Shown one piece after another: positions 57,601 to 64,000 of a DNA stretch of 64,000 nt (positions within the stretch are counted from its first letter, which is position 1; the number at the start of each line of letters is the position of its first letter). The DNA lies in the NCBI GenBank assembly GCA_905221605.1, contig CAJNDS010002808.1, forward strand, positions 32,501 through 96,500. The letters are read 5' to 3'. Position numbers and translations under genes: made by a program. The notes below the pieces were generated by a model, which saw only the letters and a program-made list of their open reading frames with translations, did not search any database and had not been told where the DNA came from. This stretch comes from Symbiodinium natans (taxonomy: Eukaryota; Sar; Dinophyceae; Suessiales; Symbiodiniaceae).

Positions 57601-58022
57601 ACCTCACATTGGGTGACAGGACTACGCAAAGCTGTCCTAGGGACGTTCACTTCATCGGCGAAGGCAGCTATGAACTTCCCCCCATCGAACTTCTCAAGGT
57701 CCTGCAAGAAGACTCAAGAAGACTGCAGCAGACTTGGGAGGCTGCGTGTGGCACTTCTGCACCGAACCTGCTGTTCTGTTCGAGAGAGGGCCGTTCGCAA
57801 ATTTACAAAAAATTATGCAAAAAAAGCACCAAGGCGAATACAACGTGGGCACACGGAGGAAACACCGAGAGATACTGAGAGGATCGCCGTGAGCATGTCG
57901 CATAGCAAGAGTCAGTCAGTTGCCATACTCATGGAGTCACAATCCCGAAGTTTGCATCTTCCTGGAACCCCCTCGGATTCCTCAACGTTCATTTCCACGA
58001 GAAGGACATACATCATCGGGGC
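51967..58022 (-). CDS. Array II unit 2: paralogue of unit 1
   Basis: Exons: a 58022-57981 (APMMYVLLVEMNVE), b 57701-57637 (DLEKFDGGKFIAAFADEVNVP), c 57541-57502 (SRVTTVQTQFRTE), d 57384-57295 (VHYMVPAWVTPTSLQPVLVA, then ALGAPPNSIE), f 56732-56685 (AGDAAQRVLVAVVSTE), h 52512-52477 (APNVAVKLHTML), g 52246-52199 (ELPENVMTAPTPEHLS), e 52021-51967 (LSQRLGVAARANVLGVHE). Every exon has exactly the length of its unit 1 partner, while the introns share no visible similarity. The f-h intron is over 4 kb and contains the AT-rich island, the large inverted repeat and the ACTTAT tract. Exon e ends in phase 0 and unit 1 exon a begins in phase 0, so the two units can be read as one protein. Confidence 0.75.
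52903..53000. repeat. Tandem copies of CGCACGGACTGGCAACACG
   Basis: Four copies, some shortened, with spacers. Confidence 0.88.
53070..53225. repeat. Two direct copies of a ~45-bp segment
   Basis: Both copies contain GGCATGCGAC, ACACGAAACACTGTAAATAC and CG, about 95 bases apart. The spacer also contains AAACACTGC. Confidence 0.88.
53854..53904 (-). CDS. Isolated 17-codon exon next to a telomere-like array
   Basis: The coding strand runs from CCCTAAA repeats directly into AACAG and then seventeen codons, DASVAARLAVDLRDVKK, up to AAG followed by GC. The acceptor AG sits immediately against the repeat array. The peptide is probably helical. It lies in the long f-h intron of array II unit 2, and no partner copy was found in unit 1. 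Confidence 0.42.
53908..53990 (+). repeat. TTTAGGG array, perfect
   Basis: About twelve perfect units running right up to the acceptor of the exon at 53904-53854. Confidence 0.97.
54100..54650. repeat. ACTTAT/ACTTATAC microsatellite, 550 bp
   Basis: Degenerate repeats of ACTTATAC, ACTTGTACTTATAC and similar. The Leu/Tyr/Ile-rich frames through it are low-complexity. Confidence 0.95.
54648..54680. repeat. TA dinucleotide tract
   Basis: Fifteen or so TA units, followed by a poly-C run. Confidence 0.95.
54755..54935. repeat. Large inverted repeat built of AGAATTCC units
   Basis: The centre is AAT at about 54862-54864. The arms CCCAGTTCCAGAATTCCAG and CTGGAATTCTGGAACTGGG match exactly, and the match continues outward through GATTTTTCAG/CTGAAAAATC with single mismatches. 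The arms are themselves tandem AGAATTCC repeats. Confidence 0.93.
54960..56300. other. AT-rich island of degenerate AATAGGATTCCTATTAATTT-like repeats
   Basis: Sharply AT-rich by eye against GC-rich surroundings. Motifs such as AATAGGATTCCTATT, TTAATAGG and TCCTATTCATTT recur in both orientations every 20-40 bases. The open frames are Ile/Asn/Lys-rich and unlike any known protein. It lies inside the f-h intron of array II unit 2. Confidence 0.8.
56377..56402. repeat. AT dinucleotide tract
   Basis: Twelve AT units just right of the AT-rich island. Confidence 0.94.
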
Positions 58023-58496
58023 CTGAACAAGCACTCGGCCAGAGGGCATTCAGCAGCGTGGCGATCATGACTTGCCCAAATCCACATGCACTATCATGTA
58101 CTACGGCTTGGGATGATTCCCCTATACTAACAGTCCTTAGTAAGGATTTCAATGGGGTTGTGCTAAATTCCTATATATATGTATATATCTATCTATCTAT
58201 CCCTTTTTTAAGGACTGTTAGCAAAAGGGGGCACATCCCAAACTACGGCCCTTGTCGTTCACTCCCGGGCCTCACCAACGCCGTCGGCAGCCCGTTGCCT
58301 GATCGCCCGGAGTCAGAGAACGTGCCCAACGAACTCTATGGGCCCCCTGGAGGCCCGAAGCTGAGAACCCGAAACCTGGAACCCCAAGCCCCGAAATCCC
58401 CTGAGCGCGCCTGGGCTTGAGCACCTCCTGGGTCGGGAAAAGAGGTGAAAGGGGCTTGGGGTGCGTCCTGCGGCGAGGGGGGTAGGGGCCCGCAAG

Positions 58497-58519
58497 GGGG
58501 GGGGGGGGGGGGGGGGGGC
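58497..58519. repeat. Poly-G run
   Basis: More than twenty consecutive G. Confidence 0.95.
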
Positions 58520-59439
58520 TCCGATGCTTGGCGGGCTTCGGTGATCCATCCTGCTCCCTGAGCTTGCCTCCTGCAACCCTGAATCCTCCCCAGGTCACCC
58601 TTAGTGCAGGCTAAACTCAGACTTGCCGTGCTTTTGACCGGGGACCTCTCTACCAGGAGAACTGGGTTGATTTTCTAATCACATGAGAGCTCTGGAACTC
58701 CCGCCAAGAGGCTGTATCAACGCAAGGCTGCCATGTTCGGGTTTCGACTGGATTCCACAGCACAAAAAAACGAGGAGCAGCCTTAAAGAAGGTTAAAAAC
58801 TTTAACATTCCCACTAAATCAGGAAACCCAAAAAGAGTTTAAAGTTCAACTAAAGGCGAAGCAAGATCAACCCCTGACATGAATCTTCTGCAAATTTACA
58901 TCCGAGGGCCGGGCAGTGCTTGTTGTGTCGGTGTGCTCTGGAGACACGAAGAAAACCTGCAAACTCACGATGCACACACGCCGACACAAGATGCTGTACT
59001 TCAGTTTCAAGCCGGGCACACCCATTTCTGGACTGGAGCCATGCAACGGAACATCTTCTCACCCGTCTCCGCTCGCCTTAAGGCCACCAAGAGCAACGTC
59101 TCCGAGTGTGACAGGTCGCAGTGAGATCTGGCTCTTCACAGCCTCTCACGAACAGCACGTTTTCCACACGTGCATCCTACTTCATTCAACTGCGTCCGAC
59201 CCGGCTTCGGCAGAGCAGCAGACTCACAGAGAAACTGCGGGCATACGCTAGTTGGCCCTTCTTCAGCCATCCAACTGTAACATGAGCAAGAGCCTGGAAG
59301 AAAAGAGTGTGTTGGCTTATGGAGCTACCAGGAGGGGCCATCCAACACTGCAAAGCAGAAAGGAAAGCCCGAGATGGCACCTAAACTAGGAAAGGCTCCT
59401 GCCCCAAACGCCTCTCAAACACCCTCGAACTGCCTGAAA

Positions 59440-59533
59440 CCCTACACCCTAAACCCTAAAACCCTAATCCCCACACCCTAAACCCTAAACCCTAAACCCT
59501 AAACCCTAAACCCTACCTAAACCCTAAACCCTC
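59440..59533 (-). repeat. CCCTAAA array
   Basis: Ends nine bases from the exon at 59542-59619, on its donor side. Confidence 0.96.
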
Positions 59534-59541
59534 CCTGTGGC

Positions 59542-59619
59542 CTTGGAAATGGCAGGCTCCAGGCTCTGTGCGAGGCGGCCACGCACGTCCCCGGCAGTTC
59601 TGCCGGCCGGAGGCCGCAC
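59542..59619 (-). CDS. Isolated 78-nt exon between two opposed telomere-like arrays
   Basis: The island opens after GAG at 59622-59620 and closes at AAG before GC (59541-59540). It gives 26 open codons including GRTAGDVRGRLAQSLEPAIS. It is bounded within 20 bases by CCCTAAA repeats below and TTTAGGG repeats above, the arrangement seen around the array exons. The family is not recognised. Confidence 0.5.
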
Positions 59620-59633
59620 CTCATGGGGCTCCG

Positions 59634-59785
59634 GTTTAGGGTTTGGGGTTTGGGGGTTTAGGGTTTAGGGTTTTCGGGTTTCGGGTTTAGGGTTTAGGGT
59701 TTCGGGTTTGCGGGTTGGGGTTTGGGGTTTGGGTTTAGAGTTTAGGATTTGGGGTTTGGGGTTTGGGGGTTTAGGGCTTAGGCTT
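59634..59785 (+). repeat. TTTAGGG/TTTGGGG array
   Basis: Starts fifteen bases from the same exon, on its acceptor side. Confidence 0.95.
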
Positions 59786-60243
59786 TAGGAGCTTTGAAAG
59801 GCTGCAGAGTTTAGGGCTTCTAGAATTAAGCTTAGCAAGGGCTTGGTAGGCTTTGTGACTGGCGCTTTAGGGGGTTTCCGGTTGATGCGAAAAATTCTGG
59901 ACCTATGAGGTTGGTGTAAATTATGGTCACATTTGCGTGTGTACTATCTGCTCAGGACGACATCCTATAGATGAGGAGATGTGAAGTGCCCGGGCTCTGG
60001 CTTTAACGCGTAGTTCAAAACTTTGGGACAGGCCTTGCCTAAACTTCAAGGCTACGTAGTTGGTCCGAGGTCAAACGACGGAGGAGCTGCAAGCGCCCTG
60101 GAAACAACCCAAGCTGAGACCTGTGAGTGAAGCAGTGGGACGGATAGCACCGTCAACCGAAAAAAAAATCCTCCAACCTAAGCCCTAGCCGGGACCCTCG
60201 AAACCCCCAAACCCCAAAGCCGAAAGCGCGAACCGGCCTTCGC

Positions 60244-60291
60244 CTGCAGATGAACTCCGTCCCTCGTGGGCTGCAGGGGCGACATGTGGAC
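60244..60291 (-). CDS. Exon-like island downstream of the WD40-like exon
   Basis: Sixteen open codons (VHMSPLQPTRDGVHLQ) run between a GAG at 60294-60292 and CAG followed by GC. The length and borders match the other micro-exons of this window. It may belong to the same gene as the exon at 60353-60431. No family is recognised. Confidence 0.4.
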
Positions 60292-60352
60292 CTCGACTCG
60301 GGTGACCGAATAACAGGACCGTTTTTAAAAGAACCGGACGTGGCACAGGACA

Positions 60353-60431
60353 CTCCGGGAGCGGGACGGCATCGAAGGGCACCTGGCCCCAGATGCTGAC
60401 AGTGGAGTCATCAGCGACCGACGAAAACACA
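60353..60431 (-). CDS. Exon resembling a WD40 repeat strand
   Basis: After AAG at 60434-60432 the frame reads VFSSVADDSTVSIWGQVPFD and continues AVPLPE to a GA donor. The S(V/C)xDDxxVxIW pattern is typical of the end of a WD40 blade. One blade is not enough to name a protein. The WD40 reading is inference from a single motif. A TTTAGGG array starts about 65 bases upstream on the coding side. Confidence 0.45.
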
Positions 60432-60497
60432 CTTCAAGATCAGGGGAATCGGGGGCCATGTGAGGCCAGGAGATCCACCTTTACACCCTCAGAGGAT

Positions 60498-60637
60498 TTA
60501 GGGTGTAGGGTTTAGGGGTTTAGGGTTTAGGGTTTAGGGTTTAGGGTTTAGGGTTTAGGGTTTAGGGTTTAGGGTTTAGGGTTTAGGGTTTAGGGTTTAG
60601 GGTTTAGGGTTTAGGGTTTAGGGTTTAGGGTTTAGGT
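60498..60637 (+). repeat. TTTAGGG array, about 19 units
   Basis: Nearly perfect. It lies upstream, on the coding strand, of the WD40-like exon. Confidence 0.97.
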
Positions 60638-60675
60638 ACCACAAATCCATGTGTTTAAAGGCCTCCGCCAACGCT

Positions 60676-60720
60676 GCCATGGTTGATTGTACGGTGGAAT
60701 CGAGAGTCTGCCTGGCGCTT
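60676..60720 (-). CDS. Possible micro-exon (helical)
   Basis: Between a CAG and GAG followed by GC, fifteen codons read TLDSTVQSTMAALAE. The surrounding frame stays open on both sides (GRLVRTVASARQ before, AFKH after), so the true exon could be longer. It faintly recalls the ALAEAIG part of array II exon d. Weak evidence. Confidence 0.3.
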
Positions 60721-60739
60721 GCGACTGTTCTGACTAGGC

Positions 60740-63700
60740 GGCCGAAGGAGACATCATCAGTGAGTTCTCTGGGTGATGAGTCAAAATCACAGAAGCCAAA
60801 CGTTGGAGAGTCGGAGAGTTGCCCCTCCGTGCCTAGAAATTCTACACTTAAGGCCTACGCAAACAAAGCAAAACCCAAAATCAAGCTTCATCCAAGGCAT
60901 TTTACACTTTCGAGTCACTCCTGGGCCTGTCACTCCGTTCACATCTGCAATCCAAGCGGCTGCAGAAGTGGACTCGCACCGAGTGATTCGGTATCCTGGG
61001 GAGAGCAGGGTCGGCCTCTTTGCTTAGTGTTGACTAAGGCGCCAACTGGGGGATCTGGGGATGTCTCGCAGAGGTGATCTTAGGTGCCAACAAGCCCGGA
61101 GAGTGTCAGAGCCACCTCCTGGCGCGATGAGTCGTCATCCCAAGCCGCTTTGGCATTTGATGAGATAGGGCAAGACAACGCAACATGCAGAATGGGCAGC
61201 GCGGTGGTTTAAATCAAAGCTTGAATTGGGTGACGTGGCTGTAGGCTTCCCCATGCTTGTGTTGTCTGCTCTCTCCACGGCGTGCTGTCGTTGGAAGGGT
61301 GGTCAGCAGCTCAAGAATTCTGTGAAACCATCGAATCAATCGATCGTGCGTGGCGGGATTCGGCCACAGCAGCGATCGCACACCAAGAGTCATGTTCCTG
61401 TCATGCCTCGGACTGGGCTTCTGCGCAGCGACTGTTCAACGGCTGCCAGGTGGACGACGCCGTCTCAGATGGCTTCAATCCCAAAGGCTCGCAAAGGTTC
61501 GCAGCCCGAGTGCATGGTGCGGATTCGCCAGGTGGCTGCAGACTTCAGCAGGTCGTCACACCTTGCCGGCCTGTGAGAAACGGGGCATCAATTCTGCCGA
61601 AAAAAAGCATACATACTGGACATACTGGACATTCGACTTCGCTGCTTTCGAGCCCGTCGTGGGGGGCATCTTTCCTTCCCAGTCTCTCCCAAAAACCTAC
61701 GCACATCCGGCGGTCGCCAGAGTGGGCGATTTAGGGTTTAGCTCTGCAAACGGGATCTGAACCGGCGCGCCAGGGAGGGCTGCCCTGCTAAGGTAGAGTG
61801 CTCGGAATCCTTCGACCTAGACATGTGTGCACGAGCAGCCCAAGATACCCAGCCGCCGGTAGACTTTATACAGTCTGTGCCATCACCGCCGGCCTGGAGG
61901 ATGCAAAAGCATGATTTCAGAGCTCACTGTGTCTCGAGGCAGTGGCGAGATAAGATACGGCCCATGCCGTAGTTTATACTAAGTTTACACTCTGGCTAGA
62001 GAATAGTCAAACAGAATAGTCAAACGAGTCCAGTCAGGACTTGCACATCTGCCACTGTGACCTCGACGCAAACACTTGTCTCTCACCGGTGCTCGCTCAA
62101 CTAAAATGATTGGAGCCAATCCTCTGTACATGGGGTCTGTGAGATGCGGCAACTAGCTGCCACCCTTAAATGACATAGTGCCTTTGCTTTGAAACAAATA
62201 TCCAGCCGTGCGACAAGTCACAGCTGGATGGTAAGCGTCGTGCAGCGGTGCACGCTGCAACGTAATGAACTCACATCTGCGCCCAGCTTGTTTGGCGTGT
62301 TAACTGCTGCACTTGTCGTTTTCGCCTTCCTCATCGCGTCCAGCATCGCCATAACCTGCTCACTGGCTGCAAACCCTCCGATGACAGGCCCTGGACTGTG
62401 TGGTTCGTCTTTGCCCGTGCGAAAGCTATGCAACTGCAGGAGGCAACGTGCACGAAAGATTAGAAGCACGTACACTATAGGGGAATTGCAGTAGGCACCC
62501 CTTGATTGAAGAGCACAGTGCAATACTGCAGTAGGGCTTACCCATCCTCATTTCTCTGCTTCTGGTGTTTTCTCATTGAAAGTTTCGGCTGTGGAGGCTC
62601 AACTGTGGAGGCCTTGGGAGTTGGGGCCTGAGGGTCTTGGGGACCCTTCTCAAAACCAGTCCTACATCCCTTCAATCCTGCATACAACCAGCATAACATC
62701 CTTTCAACGCAGACAACGAAGATTGTCGTGGCCTCTGTGGCCCCTTTTTGGAACCGGAACCAACACATGGAATCATACCTTCAAAAAAATGGCAACGTTG
62801 TCGCCCAGGTACCCTCTCCCGAAATGCTTCGCCCTGGGAAGCGAAACTACGGGCACTCCTTCCTCTTGGCAAGAAATCAGCATTCTGACACAGACTTCGC
62901 GCTGTGTGAACCTTATTAGCCCAAAGCGTTATTGCCATTGCCATCCCGGGCTGCTGAGCGATCCCCATCTTCAGGCAGAGGCGGCGGAGGCTGTGTCGAG
63001 CCACGGTCCTCCTGCGCCTGAGCCATGGCCATTTTCATCCTCCAAGGAAGGGAGGATGTTTGCTTGGGAACACAGTGTGTGCGAGGTCCTTGGGGGATAC
63101 ACGGCCCACCCTCAATGCCAGGCGTTCTGCAACCAATACGGAAACTCATCCCGCAGTTTAGACACGGGTCCTGAAAATTTTTATGGCGGCCTCGAAAGAG
63201 TCCGGATCTCGCTCCACGAATTTGCGGAACCTGAATGCAGGACATCCCAAGGCTATCAATCCCACCTGGTCCGCAGGCTTTACTAGCAAACTGGACTCAG
63301 CTGTTGACCCTCGAGGCTGTGGCTAGACAAAAGCATGGATGCACTGCCTGCACTGGTGCTATTTCTGGACTGCACGTGCTGCTCACGCTGGCAGCTGGTA
63401 CTGCTTTGTGGCTGACGAGGCAAAGTCTGGAGTGTACTGTCTGGTGCGTGCAAGATGTGCTACGACGAGGGGTCTTTCACGATGGATCTAGTGATGCGAA
63501 GTCGAAATTGCGGCAAAGCCGGTAAGGAGTTGTGGCCTCTGCTGCGGGTGCAGGACTGCACAGCTTTCTTGTAGCAAAGCTCCAGAGCTACTCTAACCGC
63601 AACGTGTCATTGCATGACTTGGAGGCCTAAAGCGCAGACACCTGTGAACCCGGAACACCTCCGCAAACTCAGCTTTGAGGCACCTCTGCATCTCCATGTC

Positions 63701-64000
63701 CGACGACGAGTTGGACCCTACAGAGCCGGGCTCATCCGTCTTCTTCGCTTGGAGGTCCACTTTGCCCATGGCTTCGGTCGGTCCAATTTCGACAACCGAT
63801 GTCCCTGTCCCCTTGACAGGCCCTTGAGCCTCTCAAGGCGTGCAGAGGCGTTCAGACCGGAATGTAGGGATGAGGGTTGAGAGATGATGTCTTCTTGATG
63901 CTTCAAGAGGGTTTGTTGGGCTCTGGAGCTGCAAAGCCGTGCCACCGTAACCAGGCCCCTCATTGTCAGCGGGTGCAGAAAAGGTCCGAAGCTACAAAGC
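60740..64000. other. Right-hand 3.3 kb: no gene assigned with confidence
   Basis: No telomere-like array occurs here. Several minus-strand stretches look protein-like (62218-62523, 63718-63963). Plus-strand frames at 60649-61077, 61226-61760 and 62576-63286 have no recognised domain. No promoter or spliced-leader site can be pointed to. Confidence 0.45.
62218..62523 (-). CDS. Protein-like open stretch, perhaps a distant array II piece
   Basis: The stretch includes VMAMLDAMRK, bordered by CAG and AAG-GC, and further on NKLGADVSSLRCSVHR. The latter resembles array II exon e (RLGVxAxAxVLGV). It could mark a third, more diverged unit upstream of unit 2, but exons a to d were not found near it. 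No function can be proposed. Confidence 0.25.
   Translation of the reverse strand: MHCALQSRGAYCNSPIVYVLLIFRARCLLQLHSFRTGKDEPHSPGPVIGGFAASEQVMAMLDAMRKAKTTSAAVNTPNKLGADVSSLRCSVHRCTTLTIQL

Larger units (their letters stand above)
58023..59540. other. Region upstream of array II unit 2: no exon assigned
   Basis: Contains a near-complementary pair (ACTAACAGTCCTTAGTAAGGAT at about 58124 and AAGGACTGTTAG at about 58210), a TATATATC/TATC tract at 58172-58201 and a poly-G run at 58497-58519. No recognised module. Confidence 0.5.

Overview
The window looks like nuclear DNA of a dinoflagellate. This is inferred from four things: telomere-like TTTAGGG/CCCTAAA arrays scattered through the interior in both orientations; all recognisable coding on one strand (minus); very short exons in a sea of intron; and splice donors that are mostly GC or GA rather than GT. 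No rRNA, tRNA, CRISPR array, bacterial operon or intact transposase was seen. Almost none of the coding sequence lies in long open frames. It was found by comparing short exon-like islands with one another on the minus strand.

Three coding systems are visible, all read from high to low coordinates. (1) 30,024-32,515 is a CDKAL1-type tRNA methylthiotransferase in seven exons. All six cluster cysteines are present and the C-terminal TRAM region is in the last exon; only the N-terminus is unresolved. (2) 'Array I' is a tandem array of an unnamed domain of about 150 residues. Each copy is cut into about nine micro-exons, called here A, B, C, D, E, E2, G, G2, F, always in that order and mostly phase-compatible. 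Six cassettes are seen: 46.68-42.41 kb, 40.92-37.40 kb, 28.97-22.46 kb, 20.67-16.21 kb, 13.34-5.24 kb and 2.19-0.40 kb (running off the left edge). A decayed cassette may lie at 36.7-35.6 kb. The CDKAL1 gene sits between cassettes 2 and 3. (3) 'Array II' (58.02-48.10 kb) holds two copies of a second unnamed domain in eight exons (a, b, c, d, f, h, g, e). Exon lengths match exactly between the copies: 42, 65, 40, 90, 48, 36, 48 and 55 nt.

The telomere-like arrays are not random. Most exons have TTTAGGG-type DNA on the plus strand just above them and CCCTAAA-type just below. On the coding strand an intron therefore tends to start with TTTAGGG and end with CCCTAAA, which are complementary and could pair across the intron. 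Exceptions are listed.

The rest is intron or intergenic DNA rich in simple and tandem repeats: CTT, C-rich, ATACAT, ACTTAT and GAT tracts, a ~360-bp satellite followed by a 31-bp minisatellite (25.7-27.3 kb), a large inverted repeat (54.8-54.9 kb) and an AT-rich island (54.96-56.3 kb). Right of 60.6 kb and in parts of 2-9 kb there are protein-like stretches that I cannot assign.
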